DNA of 64,000 nt from Xestospongia muta (GCA_963693285.1 OY848917.1:8866192-8930191), one strand, 5' to 3'. Positions 35,323-47,814 are shown, numbered from the stretch's first letter. Notes: generated from the sequence alone by a model not told the origin. Numbers and translations are program-made.

Positions 35323-38300
35323 TTACAAAAATGACATATATAATTCGCTGGTATAGTAGTTAGTTGTGGTTGTGTGCAATAGAGATGTAACCATACTGTC
35401 CCATCTGTCACATTGTATCCATTCAATAGCATCAACTGTAGTTGTGTCATCTTTCAAACAGCCACTGCAGAATTTTACGTCAGCACCCTCAAAGTCTTTT
35501 TCAATTTTATTTATTTCTTTAACAGTGGGTTTTGACAGAGTTGGAGTAGAACTGTACCTTTTCTTTTTTGTAGGAAAAAAATTTTGATGTTCACAGTTTT
35601 GATTTGGTGACACCTTTTGCTTGACAGGTAGCTTTTTTAGTGCTTTGTTTGTTTATAGCAGTTATTACAGAGATAACAGACTGAACATGTCTGTTAGCAG
35701 TCTGAATAGCATCGGTATTTTGACAGTAACTATTGCTTCAAGTTTTAGAACTTTCTTTAATAAGGTTGTTTTAGTTTGTCTCAAAGATGTGTCAAGTTTC
35801 TTGTCAGATAACAGGCTGGTAAAGTAAGAGTAAGTATCAGCTAACAGAGTAGGATCTTCTGAAATACTGTCTGTGTCCTTTTGCATATAATTCATATGTA
35901 CAAAGTGAACATGTTTACATACTGTTGCGTGTAAGATAGAATCTAAGCAAGTACAAGTGTAGTTATGGGCACAAATTTGACAGTCTGTACATCGAAGCCT
36001 ACATCCACAGTTTTCTTGAGCTTTCTCGACCACATAATTTGTATCAGGAGATGATTGTGATTGTACTTTCCACTTTGTATTTTCAATTTGTGTAGCAGAA
36101 GACAATTTTAACAATAGAGCTTTCTTGTAGCATTTGTTTACCTCACATATTCTATGTGAATTTTTTCCCATTTCTAACTTACGAAAACATTCAAATACTT
36201 TATCTCTAGCTACTCTCATTAATGTAATAAGTAAACTGTCAATTCTTCTATTTTGTTTGTGGTTTAAGTACAATATTTTTAGGACTCTATGAAGTGATTC
36301 AAGGTACATGTTAGTGTTGATTGTTGTTTGAGTACGGTAACACGCTGCCCATTGTGGTAACTGTGAGCAATAATTTGTAGTAAAGTAGGCAAAAAAACAA
36401 GCATGTTCTTTTTGTAGGTGTGTGAGAAAAGCTTGCAATGTAACTCTAAATTTAGCTTCATCTCTTTCATTAAGTAAAATGCTTAGTTGATGGTATATTT
36501 TATATGATCTTTGTCTCTCACAGTTTCTACTAATGCTTTTCTCCATGTTCTGTCTATGAGCCAAGCACAAAGGATTTTCTTAGTATCTCCTTCACCAAAT
36601 ACTGCTTTCCATGCATTGAAGTAATTGTCAGCATCATCTGACATGAACCATGATTGGAGTAATAACACCACTACTACATTTAATGGCTTCAAAGAAAGGT
36701 ATCAATGATATTGTGTCTTCTCGGTTAGAAAGCATCCAAGCTACTGGTATACCTTCCCTGTATTCATCAATCACAACTAGAGTTATTAGATTAAAATGAT
36801 ATATGTTGGTGCCATGTGTGGTATCTATGCATACTGTGTCATACCCAAAAGCCTTTAGCATATCCCTCTGAAATTCTGTTTGAATGCATAACAGAAAATC
36901 ACCATCTGCCAAATTGTCTAAATTATCTGGTTGTGGTCTCCCTTGCTCTTTATAAATTAAAATGGGGTTATAAGGAAGTGCTTGCATATCTAATATCCAG
37001 GCGTTGACACTAATTAAGTTGTTGGCATGACGATTAATACATTGTTATATTAAGTTTTTATGTTGTGGATGTCTTGTCTGTTAATTAAGTGTTCTCGATT
37101 GATGTTGTTATAAACTGACTTGCGGATGCTATCTAAAATATGCTCTATACTCACTCCCTCTTTAAGCTTCTTAGCAATATCCTGTCAAATTATCAAAGGT
37201 ATTCGTAGATAAGCTAACTGTGTTGTGTGATTATAGTGTGTAGGGCAATAGGGAGTTAGGGACAATGAATTTTTAGTGTTTTGATGTCCTGCACTGCTTT
37301 GATATAAGCAGAGTACTGTGATCCTATATTTGCTGTTCCTTGTGTTTTTAATTGACGTTTTCCAGCTCCCTTAGATTTGTATGTGCCTGCCCTGTTACAG
37401 TAATAGTAAAACACCTTCATTCCATTGGAGGAGACCTGTGGTACACACTTAAGAACAAATAAGGAACGTGTAGTTATTTCAAACTCTTCCTTCCATTCAT
37501 AAAATTCTTCTAATGTATTGAAACTTATTTCCTTTTTTTCTATAGACAGTTGATGTAGTAGTTTTTGAAGACTTGCCACTCTTTGGTAAAAGACATGAAT
37601 TAAAAGGTAATAAACACATGTACACAAACCTGCTATTACATATAGTACATGTAACCAGACCACTTTCAACATCATTATGTGCACTCCTCATGTGTTTTGA
37701 GAGACCACTTCGAAATGAATAACCCCGTCCACAAATTGAACATGTATGTTTTTCACCAGTTGACTTAGATAGATTTGATGGAAGTTTTGTAACTGTTACC
37801 AAATCAGTGAACAACAATATGTGTACTTTACATTCAGTATTACCTGCACACTTTGTGTAAAGTTGTGTATCACTTTTTGTCTTAATAGAGGTAGCATGAA
37901 ATAATACTGACTTCTTCAGAAATTCATTGTTGAAGCTATCAGATTTAATTGTTTTATTCTTCTTTTTCAAAGAAAGAGAGGTTTTAGATGTTAATGCTGG
38001 CTTAACAACCCCAGGTTTACTAATTAGTGGATTGTGTAGGCATTTAGCTTCTTCAGGTTCTAGAAAGACAGGTTGATAGTTGAATCCACTCAAAGGAATT
38101 GGTGACTGTAGTAGTGATGCTCTGATATTATATTTTCTGCAATTTACAGTTGAAAATGGATCAAAGTATGCATCACGAAGACTCACAACAATTGTCCACA
38201 TAAAATTTCTTCTACTAATATTTTTCTTAGCAGTCCCATGTGTTCCTATAGTTAAAGAAAGTTTAAGTATGATCACTGTGTAATTGTAAAACCTGATCAA
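35323..38300 (-). pseudogene. MULE transposase (C2H2 finger, FLYWCH/FAR1-like, DDE, SWIM, PHD-like), frameshifted
   Basis: Minus-strand pieces in order. 38300-37620: basic N-terminal part with a C2H2 finger (CSICGRGYSFRSGLSKHMRSAH). 37560-37260: a segment of the FLYWCH/WRKY-GCM1 kind (EFYEWKEEFE, then YYYCNRAGTYKSKGAGKRQ). 36987-36600: the MULE catalytic region, with the first Asp in VCIDTTHGTN and a later MSDDADNYFNAWK. 36500-35900: a helical region, then a SWIM-like zinc site (CTCLDSILHATVCKHVHFVH). 35613-35400: a PHD-like Cys cluster (FCSGCLKDD). The catalytic region is split by at least two frame changes (near 36670 and 36510), so this copy should not make an active enzyme unless short introns repair it. 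Enzymes of this family excise and reinsert the element by its inverted repeats. Confidence 0.7.
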
Positions 38301-38500
38301 AATCCCAAGTCATATCAAAGACACAGCAATAAGCAAATTGTGTGACAAACACACCACAGTCTACACCATTAGTTTGGAGAGGTTGATCCTATGATTAAAC
38401 TGTCATAATACATACCTCACTTCTGTTACATACTGTTCTGTGAATATACTTCCATTGACCCAGTTAGGTACTGGTATGTTTCTTCCAATGCATCTGTGTT

Positions 38501-39076
38501 CTAAGAATAACCTGATTTGAATTTGAAAAAATGTTCTTTTAAGTAATGACTATAGTACTTTAATTTTGTCCAATAACTCTGCACAGATCCTTTGTATGAA
38601 TCAAAATATTCTGCTTGTCTCTGGTTGAAGTCTATAACCTGTTTTGTGTACAGAAGTTGTAATATAGTAATATGTAACTGATTTTTGTACCAGTAATGTC
38701 CAATGACATGTAGCATGGTTAATAACACACAGTAGTAGATCTTGTTCTGTAAGGTTGACCTGTGTACCAGTAAATGACATTTTGGCTTTAAAGATTGTTC
38801 ACATGCATTTCTATACAATTTGTAACTGACTTGTATCCATCTAAACATAACTTCTTGATAAACTGTGACCCTAATACATAAACTCTTTTTCCGTTCTGAC
38901 AATACAGATAATACACAATAATAAGTTAGGTTTATCATATTGTTGTTAACGCCTTTGTTGCTACGATGTCCATGTACGCCTGAATGACCTGAAATGATTT
39001 CTTTCTTCAGAATGATTATATGTGTACACATAGTATTCACCTCATCTGTTAGGTAGTCCATTGTAGTGAGACACAT
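38501..39076 (-). CDS. unassigned 191-codon ORF inside the MULE
   Basis: Open minus-strand frame between the protease and the transposase. It is rich in aromatic and basic residues (for example YYCVLLTMLHVIGHYWYKNQ) and matches no domain known to me. It may be a third element gene, a C-terminal extension of the protease after splicing, or a chance frame. Confidence 0.3.
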   Translation of the reverse strand: MCLTTMDYLTDEVNTMCTHIIILKKEIISGHSGVHGHRSNKGVNNNMINLTYYCVLSVLSERKKSLCIRVTVYQEVMFRWIQVSYKLYRNACEQSLKPKCHLLVHRSTLQNKIYYCVLLTMLHVIGHYWYKNQLHITILQLLYTKQVIDFNQRQAEYFDSYKGSVQSYWTKLKYYSHYLKEHFFKFKSGYS

Positions 39077-39194
39077 GTGTTGTTTCTATTGCCTGCAAGT
39101 TTACATTTTCTATATGAAGAGTGCATGTACATTTGTACCTTCATCTAATTGATAGAAAAGCATGAATGGATCTTGTTGAATGATTGTTGCTGTA

Positions 39195-40545
39195 CTAACA
39201 GGAGTAACCTGTATTATTGGTGATTGATTGTATGAAATACAATTTTGTACATACATTAGTGTCACTGATATAAAACCATTGAGTATTGTTTTCTGTGGAA
39301 CGTATAAATGAGGAGTAGTGTCTATTATGATACTTCACCAATCCCACAAGTTTGTAAATGGCACTGCCTACTTTTAATGTAGTTTTCTGTATGTGATATA
39401 AATAAACACACATACAGTGTTAACAAATATATATATATATCTTTTCTTGTACAGCTACATACATCTTGTCTAATGTTTTATAGCTGTACTTGAACAACCG
39501 GGCACTCAGTTAAGTCTATTAAACATAACAATTGGTGTCAAATGTTATTAGTTACATACATTATGTTTGACTAACAATGTTGAAGTCTTTGTTATGTGAA
39601 TACATAAAAGGTTGGCATGTTTTGTTACATTAATAGTCTGAACAGATTCACCACAGCTTCCACACCTAGATTTATATTATATTAAACTTAGGGACAAATC
39701 TGTGACTGATCTTGTCAAACAACAGGATTATATGTACATAACCTTCACAAATGTAGTCTATAATATTGTCTGAATTATCTAACTCATTAAAAATCAAATC
39801 CTGAAGGTGGATTTTCTTGTTACCCTGTTCAACATAATATTGAGCACTATTCTTAATATAATTACTAATGTGTATTTTTAATTCAAGCACACTACTAGTC
39901 TGTGTCTTACTGTCTCTGTAATTACATTTATTACATGTCACTGTGATAAAAAGAGTCAGATAGGTGATAAAAATATTACTGTTTCCATCTAGTCATCAAA
40001 AAAAATTGTTCTACTAATTGTTTTGTCCTGTAGTCAATAATAAATACTTTAAAATGTGATATAAGGTCTTACCTTGTATCAAATAGTTCAGTTAAATTAT
40101 TGACTAGTTGGATGTAATACTCATGAGCATCCTGGTATCTACCAGGAACAAATGATGCATGCATATCTGTTTGCAAAAATAAACTCTGATATTTATTGTA
40201 TTTTTTCTCTTTTACTTGATAGAGTTTGAACAAGAGATTCTGATGGAAGTGTTGTTGCACCACTGCTATACCTGTACATGCTGTATAGGTTCAGTAATAC
40301 CTTCAGTAAACATACTCCTGTGTGACAGCATAACTTTGTATTAATTTGAGTTTTTTTTAATTTTAAATACAATATATACTATACCTGCTTTGTACATTCA
40401 CAACATGTATGTTTGCTGGTTGATCGCAGGAATTCTAAAAACTATGGTGATTTAGCAGACACTGGAGGACACTACTAACATAGCAATTGCTAGCTGTGTT
40501 GGTGATACCAGGAGGCTGTAATCCTATGTAAAACAGCATGGCTAT
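39195..40545 (-). pseudogene. ubiquitin-specific protease (USP, peptidase C19) carried by the MULE
   Basis: Three USP signatures occur in order on the minus strand. At about 40528-40440 is the Cys box (GITNTASNCYVSSVLQCLL), with the nucleophile Cys in NCY. At about 40270-40069 is the conserved block FVPGRYQDAHEYYIQLVNNL, ending at a donor GTAAGA. At about 39940-39700 is a Cys-pair zinc segment (TCNKCNYRDSKTQ). At about 39370-39260 is the His box region (KLVGLVKYHNRHYSSFIRST, then WFYISDTNV). Exons are separated by introns with GT-AG ends. One base appears to be missing in the T run after the Cys box (NHHSF then stop). USPs remove ubiquitin from proteins; here the enzyme would act on host or transposase substrates. 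It lies inside the TIRs, so it is cargo. Confidence 0.7.
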
Positions 40546-40738
40546 AACTTTATTCCCTGGAATGAACGTGTGTATTTTGTTTTTGCGCATGCGTGGGCCA
40601 GTATTGGACAAAAGGGTTAAAAATTGAAGGATAACCTTCTCCGGCTAATGGCACTCTAATATATTGGAATCGGCCATTTTGGTTTTATAGGAAAAAAATT
40701 TACAACAGGAGACAAAATTTCAGCAAACGGTTAAAATA

Positions 40739-40981
40739 TTATATTCTAGGGCAAAATTTTTCCGGAGAGGACAAGTTTTTTCGTGACAACACTCGAATTG
40801 AGACAAGCTGCACTCTGCCTGGACTAAAATAAGACGTTTGCGTGCCATGCACAGCAGCACAGATCTTAGCAAGTTGGTGCTGTGAGAAGAGATTATGAGT
40901 GTTCCCAAATGGATTAATGATTCTTGCTCGAATAAAGGGCTCCATCAATTGGAGGCTATTTCCATTTAAAGGCCTGATCAA
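40739..40981 (-). CDS. hypothetical ORF next to the MULE
   Basis: An 80-codon minus-strand frame (starts MIRPLNGNSLQLMEPFIRAR) in a patch of higher GC just outside the transposon. No domain was recognised. It may be an exon of an interrupted gene or part of a repeat. Confidence 0.2.
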   Translation of the reverse strand: MIRPLNGNSLQLMEPFIRARIINPFGNTHNLFSQHQLAKICAAVHGTQTSYFSPGRVQLVSIRVLSRKNLSSPEKFCPRI

Positions 40982-41855
40982 AAATCCTAGAAAAGAAATA
41001 GAAGCCTAGACCCTCTACTCAAGGAAGACTACAAGTGTTAATTTGTACGTAACACATTTTGCTATAATTGCACTATTATCATGTATGTTTTTATATCTGA
41101 TCATCAGCAAGGATCTGAAGTAAGTTATGTACAAAATAGTGACTACTTTGATTGACAGTAATTTTTTAATTTAAATTACAATATTTACCACACATTCTAG
41201 CTTCCATAATTCTTACATAGCAAACAATGATTTTGAATTGGGCATGACTGATCACACTCTATAATGTCTCTTGAGTACTTTATTAGCTTATGACAACTCT
41301 CCAGTCTTAAATCTTATCAATAATCTACAAAAACAACAGTACAATAAAAATAATTTTAATACAATTCTTTAGAATTGTTAAATTGCACCATGACATCAGA
41401 GAGATTAACAAGAAGTATATATAAAACAAGACATCACACTCACTATTAACATGTATAAATATGTATGACAAAATTTTGATCATTTCTTATCAATGTATGT
41501 CACTAGTAATAGCGTTAACTATATGAACTTATATCAACAAACACATGTTGCACTAACTTTCTTGTACAACTTCCTATTTTGTATTTTCCAACTAACATTA
41601 TAATAGACTAAATTTTGCCAAAGATGTATTTATTTTATATACACAGGACATGCTTGTACCAAAAATTACAATAAGCAGAAATGAGACTATGGCTCTAAAG
41701 TAATAACTTTGTTTTTATATCAGCCTTTAATATTTAAAAATTATTGTAACAACAAAATAATAATTTATAGAATATTGCATTAACGGATTTTATAAAATAA
41801 ACTTTACATATTATTATTGGGAAATAAAAACAAGATCATTAATATCATTGTAATA

Positions 41856-43861
41856 TCAATCAGTACTAAACAAATCATCACAATTGTCAGTTAAGAATTT
41901 AACCAAAGCATTAGCATTACTTGGTGGTAAATTTGGAAAAAATGATGGTCCACAAGAAGTGGCTATAATACCACTTGTCATGTGGTTTTCTTCAGAATAG
42001 TCAATTATCTGTAAAATGAAGACATATTAACATTAATAGATCATGTATAAATGTACAGATAAAATGTAGTCAAATAAACAAGAGTATTATTATCATTAGC
42101 TTTGAAGACAGTATTAATTACCAGAACATGAAAAATGGACTTCATAAATGTGCATTTTTTATATTATTATATGATTATTATTTTGTTGTTACTGTTGAGA
42201 ACATTCTACCTTTTTGAAAAGTTCAGACAACATCCTCAAAGAAGCAACAGAGACTTCATCAAGACTCTGTAGTAATTCCTTGAAGGCATCTACCTGTAGG
42301 AATCATATATAGGATTAGTAGTTTCTATTGATGTATTTGACAATTAAGTAATTGTCCCGTGTCATATACAATCAATTCATATACACTATGAAATGAATTG
42401 ATTGATTTAACCAATCTGTTGTCATTTTTATTACATATATTACATAATGAGATATTGAGATATTTAATATACACAACTCAGTTCAAGTCATATTAGAAAA
42501 TAGTCAACTTATTTCTGTATACACAATGTAGTCTATTGTCTTAAGTTTCTTATTACAATTAGTAAAGTCTTGGCAACTGTAGTGGTAGTCTATTGTCTTC
42601 TTCTTATGTTTACACTGTAGTAACATGAAAGGATAGAACATCTGTTATCTATTTCTGTTTACACCATTACTATCACTAATATCTTGGCAACTGTACTATA
42701 ATAGTAATTAAAACATAGTGATGTTTACTATATTACTCAGTGTCACATTATGTACTATTTGAAATAAATCTGTCAATGGATTGATTAAATTGTAGTGATA
42801 GTTATATTGAAGGATTAATAATATATGTTGATCATTCTATAATTACTTATTTCTGGAAAGCTGTAAAAGATTATTCAGTGAAATTATAGAAATTCTTTAA
42901 GTCATACAATGTATATTACATATATATTTACTACACTACAATATATTTATTTTAACATTTAAACATACTATAAATCTTCTAAGATAACTCTTACATTTTT
43001 TGTCTTTACTGCAGTAACAACTTGATTCAATGTTTGTCTTGATGGGATGAGAGATGTGGGTTTTTCCCCGAAATGCACTTTTAATAGACCAGTGACAATG
43101 TTTGGATCTCGTATTTCAGCTACTTCCTCACTTAAAATAATAGATAATATTATAATTAAAGATATAATTATGTAGTGTCATGTTCCTCATTGACAATATA
43201 ATTGTATGACACACCTCTATTATTATTATTATACAAAACAAATATTATAATAAACATATGAATGTTAATGACAGTTTCTTTTAAGATGAGACTTTAATGT
43301 AAATTTACATGTGCTTTTAATTAAGGCCAAAGAAAAAGGCTTCGTAAATATTCTATGAGGTAGTCACACCATACAATGTCAATTTATTGAGTACATGTTT
43401 ACATACTAACAATAAACTGACTTCTAAGACGTTTGATGATAGTGATATCACCAGGGATACAAAATAGTCCAGATTCTTTAAGGACTTCTTTATTTAAATA
43501 GCTAACACATTGTAACAACAATGGATCAACAACACCAGTAGGAAGTTTATCTATAAACAAAATCAACATATAAATGTATTAAAGTAATATGAACATGAAA
43601 ATGATATCTTTTAAGATGTAAAAAGAAAAGAGAGTTTACATGTATTTAGAATAATCAAGTAATAATTTCCTCTCACTATGTTGTACATATATGGTAATAC
43701 ATGTGGACCCTCAGATAATACTAGCTATACAATAAGCTTCAACTACATTATACAATTATACAAGCTGTCAATGTAAACAAAACCTGTGACTTATATATAC
43801 AACATCAGTGTATATGACTTACCAGGATATCTATCTTGATCATACTTAGGAATAACTGGAG
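41856..43861 (-). CDS. RhoGAP-domain protein, C-terminal exons, catalytic Arg replaced by Cys
   Basis: Five minus-strand exons join in phase: 43861-43823, 43550-43411, 43126-42995, 42293-42210 and 42008-41856 (stop TGA). Together they give a RhoGAP fold: KLPTGVVDPLLLQCVSYL (start of domain), ESGLFCIPGDITIIKRL (arginine-finger region), NIVTGLLKVHFGEKP, LLQSLDEVSVASLRMLSELF, and NHMTSGIIATSCGPSFF (the NKMT...GP block). RhoGAPs speed GTP hydrolysis on Rho proteins using an Arg in GxFRxxG; here that position is Cys (GLFCIPG), so catalysis is probably lost while Rho binding may remain. Upstream exons are not certain: at 43.87 kb the sequence changes to a plus-strand collagen-like fragment. The gene may begin in the duplicated minus-strand exons further right. 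Confidence 0.7.
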
Positions 43862-43867
43862 CTGTAT

Positions 43868-44077
43868 TTGTTAATGTGTTACCTCATGGCTGAGAGATTC
43901 AACCACAAACATAATGCAGTCTATGAATGTATTAATAAAGATCCTGAATCTATTCCTAGAACTGTTGCTAACACTAATGGTGCTTTATTCTCTCATGTTC
44001 AAGCTCAATATAATGGTCTCCTCTATCCTCTATATGATAGTGAGAAAGAGTTAGCCTGTGTGGTGTGTACCAAGTGA
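43868..44077 (+). pseudogene. C-terminal fragment of a sponge collagen-like secreted protein
   Basis: The frame to TGA 44075-44077 closely matches the end of the copy at 46.5-46.8 kb (YLMAERF, VYECxxKDxESI, LACVVCTK). The rest of the gene is missing. It abuts the last recognisable RhoGAP exon, which suggests insertion or rearrangement. Confidence 0.6.
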
Positions 44078-44084
44078 ACAAAGC

Positions 44085-45225
44085 TATTATTCAAATAAAC
44101 TTGTGACATTGATTTGGTTCTAAATGATTTTTGTACTTTGTATTTTGTGATACAATATTTTTGAAAATAGAAATTTAAATTTACTTGTTAAAGCTGTCAG
44201 ATATAACACATTTTAATGTACTCTAGAACACAATTAGCATCAAATATATAAAATGATCTAGTATAACTCTCTCAAAGAGTACTAAACAACAATGTGGTAG
44301 TTGATAACACTTTTTTCTGATAGTTTTAAGTATCATTATTACAAATAATGGTATGTATACTTATTCAATCCTTCATTAATGTCATGAAAGTACATTATAC
44401 ATATTAGGGACCATGTAGATGGAACAGCCCTAATTATTTGGAGTGGGTGTGGCTATCTACATGATCCCAAAGATGTTAGGACTAACCTGAAGAGTTTATG
44501 GAACAATTTCTAATGTTTTTGACATGAACTGATCTCTTAGTGTAGGCCTAGCATGGCCATTTCAACTTCAAATAATGTAATCAGCCTTAAATTCTTAAAT
44601 GTAGGCCTAGCATCATCGGGATCATGTAGATGGGCATATACCATTTCAAATAATCGAGGTGCCATTCATCCACAAAATCCCATATTACTTTGCTTAAGCA
44701 CAATTGATTTTGAATCAAACATAAATTATGTTCATTGACACTCTGTCTACCAATATGACTTCATCTAATAACAAGTAACTGTATGTATAGCAAATAGTTT
44801 TAAAAGGACAGAGCTGGCAATTAATCATAATGGGTGTGGCATTGACTACTGGCATGTCATGCAAGTGACAATGTTTTAAGCTCTTTATTTTACTGATATA
44901 GGTAACAGACAGACAAACAGACACACAAAACAAGTACTGTAACCAGTACCCATGCAGAGAGTGGAGAGGGTAATAATATATTATTTGTTGTTATATATTT
45001 TGATGAAGTCCATGAGCAATAAATTGATACCATAATCATCTATTATTATATGCTATAAGATATTTTTATCAGAAAACTTTTCACATAAGTAATGATTACA
45101 ATTCTTAAAAATCAACTTTATAATGCTCAGTTTAACTATAAACATTAGTTTAACTTTAATAGTATTTTCTGTATATTCCATTAAACTAGTAACATAATGT
45201 ATTACATTACAATAATATCTTTGAT
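44085..45225. other. no gene recognised
   Basis: AT-rich sequence with short internal repeats: GTAGGCCTAGCAT occurs near 44541 and 44600, and GGGACCATGTAGAT (about 44408) pairs with ATCTACATGATCCC (about 44455) to form a hairpin-like inverted repeat. Confidence 0.4.
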
Positions 45226-45230
45226 ATACA

Positions 45231-45309
45231 TTAGAATTCTTCAGACATGTGACATATTGGATGTTTAAAATCAACAGTCATCTGTCCTAAATGTTGAAAC
45301 TTATCATCC
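45231..45309 (-). CDS. terminal exon of an unassigned minus-strand gene
   Basis: The acceptor TTTTTTTCAG is followed by 79 nt encoding DDKFQHLGQMTVDFKHPICH and five more residues, then TAA. It probably ends one of the minus-strand genes with exons at 47.97-49.69 kb. The intervening collagen-like copy on the plus strand would lie in its intron. No domain was recognised. Confidence 0.4.
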
Positions 45310-45804
45310 CTGAAAAAAAAAGGAAATAGTTATGATATATAGAAAATATGCAACTAAACTACAGACAAATCAAGTGTTATTAACAAGATATAAAATCAAT
45401 TACAAGATATAACATCAATTACCTAGTAGTGTAACTGTTGACATACTTTGATAAAAAGGTTACAAGGTTGTCTTAAAAGTATCAAATTTATACATACATA
45501 TATATTATATAACATAAGGCTTAAGGTGTAGCTTAAAATTTAAAGACAAGTTCATTATTGTCTTAAAATAGGAACTACAGCTACAGGAAGTGTGTTAGAA
45601 CAATGAAACTAAAACTTTAATTTCAATAGTTTTCTAGAGACATATAAACTCCAATGGTAGCACATAAAATGCTGTATTACAACATTGTAATTTTATAGAT
45701 TGATATAGACATTCACAAAAATTCAGTAGAAATACTTTTTATTGGAAAAAATAGTTATAAAAATAATAAAGATTGATAAGACAAAGTTGAATATTATCTA
45801 TTAG

Positions 45805-46776
45805 TTTTAATGACAAAGACAACATGTCCTTTGGGTTAGGTCTTTCTGACCAAGTAACCTAACCACTGTACTGATAACTATTACATCTGTGAGAAAGGGA
45901 AGGTCTAATCTACTCCTTTGTCTCTTATGAATAGAATAATGTACTACAGCTGCTATACAAGGTAATCATATCATATTAAAAGCATTCAATTTCAATTAAT
46001 TTATTATAGAAACGAGTCCAGATAAGAAATGTATCTCTCCTAGACCAAATGTCACTACCAACACACCTTATATTCAAATACTACAAGAACGTGATGGTCG
46101 TGATGGCATACAAGGTCCTCCTGGATTAGCTGGTACACCTGGTAGAGATGGTACCAATGGTAAAGATGGTAGTAAAGGAGACAAAGGAGAATCTGGACCA
46201 CAAGGAACTCCAGGATCAAGACATGGAGGTGTGGTCTTTACTAGATGAGGACGTACCACCTGTCCTATAACCAATGATACAGAATTACTCTACAAAGAAA
46301 AATCTGCCAGGAGTTCCTGAGATCAAACTGGAGGTGGAGCAAATTACATTTGTCTACCTGATAAACCTGAGTTTCTATCCTATACACCTGGTATATCTGA
46401 TCACCAGTCCTACATCTATGGAACAGAATATGAAATTTACCAAAACAATGGTCCTTTTTCTCCACTCCATGATCATAATGTCCCCCGTGTTATATGTTAT
46501 TTTTCCACTAGAGTATCATATCTAATGATACCAGCAAAGATTATATGTCCCAAAACATGGACCACAGAATATCAAGGTTACCTCATGGCTGAGAGATTCA
46601 GCCACAAATGTAATGTAGTCTATGAATGTGTTGATAAAGATGCTGAATCTATTCATGGCAGTGTTACTAACACTGATGGTGCTTTATTCTACCATGTTCA
46701 AGCTCAATGTACTGGTCTCCTCTGTCCTCCTTATGACAAAGAGAAAAAGCTAGCCTGTATGGTATGTACCAAGTGA
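45805..46776 (+). pseudogene. short collagen-like secreted protein, two in-frame TGA codons
   Basis: A damaged signal/leader exon (to about 45962) is followed by an intron ending TTTATTATAG at 46010. The second exon stays in one frame to a stop at 46774-46776: a linker (NVTTNTPYIQIL), about 14 Gly-X-Y triplets (GRDGIQGPPGLAGTPGRDG and on), and a Cys-rich C-terminal domain (GGGANYICLPDKP, YGTEYEIYQNNGPFSPLHD, LACMVCTK). Two TGA codons interrupt it, in TR-x-GRTTCP (relatives have Trp) and after ARSS, with no frame change. The family is known from sponges as short-chain collagen-like proteins. Partial copies lie at 43.87 and 55.4 kb. The 5' flank (about 45810-45930) is also shared with the 55 kb copy. 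Confidence 0.65.
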
Positions 46777-46799
46777 ATAAAACTATTTTCTAAATTGTT

Positions 46800-47773
46800 T
46801 GACTATGGTTTTAATTTGAGCAATTAATACTTAATGATATATTCTTCGTAATACAAATTTACATTTGTTATAAAAGCTGTCAAATGTACATGTTAAATAC
46901 ATAATGGACAGACTAAAAAGGGAAAATCACATTTGTCATTAAATCTAGCCTATCATTGTGTGAGGCAAACACTACATATTATATATATGATTCCTAGTAA
47001 AATTATTGAACATATATTTAGCAATTTTTTTCAAAATTTCAAACATGTACTTGCTATTAGAACTGTAAAAATGTACTTTAGAGCAATACTTTAAGACAGC
47101 TCAGCCAACAGACTATCTTTTTGAGTATTAATATCATAAATTAATTAATAGTCTCTAGTCTTTATGACTTGAATCACATGCTTACCCGCTTAATTATGTG
47201 AGAAAGAGCTTTCCTTGCATTAAATCAGAGAATTCTGAGTAAAAACTATAGCTTCTCAATTTTTATCTTGTTACTATTTAAATAAGTCAACCACATCTCA
47301 AGGATAAAGTAAACTTTAGCATTTGCAACATAATTTATGTATAACTAGCTTCTAACTTAGCCCTTGAAGTTATTCAACTTCACATTCCTCTAGATGTCTT
47401 ATAGATATCTTTTAGTTGTTTTAAAAATATTTACTTTTTCTTTCTTCAAGTTTACTTCGTTGCTAACATCAAGTAGATATTCTTGCTGCGAACATAACTT
47501 ATCATGGTTTTTGTATACCTGTGGTTCCAGGCTCCAGTAAAGAAATTATTGCATTTCTAAGTGTGACCAAACCACACGCACATATATATATAAACTAAGG
47601 TGAGATTTTGTTGTTCAGTATATTCGCCTTGTGCTAAGGCACTTGGCAATAAGTCAAGTTTTAAAATGAAAATAGTGCCATGTTTCCAATGTCAAATGAA
47701 AACAGTGGTAGTTAGCTCTTACAGTAGTGTTAATTAAGTTTGCTGTGCATGGGCGCAAAGTGAGGTAGTCTGT

Positions 47774-47814
<41 letters not shown>

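Larger units (their letters stand above)
35055..40656 (-). mobile_element. MULE-type DNA transposon, 5.6 kb, with TIRs and target duplication
   Basis: The two ends are inverted repeats of about 50 bp: the left begins GATAGCCATTAGCCGGAGAA, and the right, read on the other strand, begins GAGTGCCATTAGCCGGAGAA; both continue with GGTTATCC and later AACCCTT. They are flanked by a 9-bp near-duplication, CAATATATT at 35046-35054 and TAATATATT at 40657-40665, in the size range of Mutator-like elements. All recognisable genes are on the minus strand: a ubiquitin-specific protease first (39.2-40.5 kb), then an unassigned ORF, then the transposase (35.3-38.3 kb). Frame breaks in both main genes suggest this copy is inactive. 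The well-kept ends suggest a fairly recent insertion. Confidence 0.8.

Noticed and set aside
36816..37007. Plus-strand frames within the MULE (also 35366-35587 and 35621-35827)
   Set aside because: They are shadows of the minus-strand transposase and have no protein-like features.
45810..45930. tRNA-like sequence on the minus strand (AGTGGTTAGGTTACTTG resembles an A box), also at 55.0-55.1 kb
   Set aside because: No B box and no cloverleaf could be drawn; the two copies are better explained as duplicated 5' flanks of the collagen-like genes.
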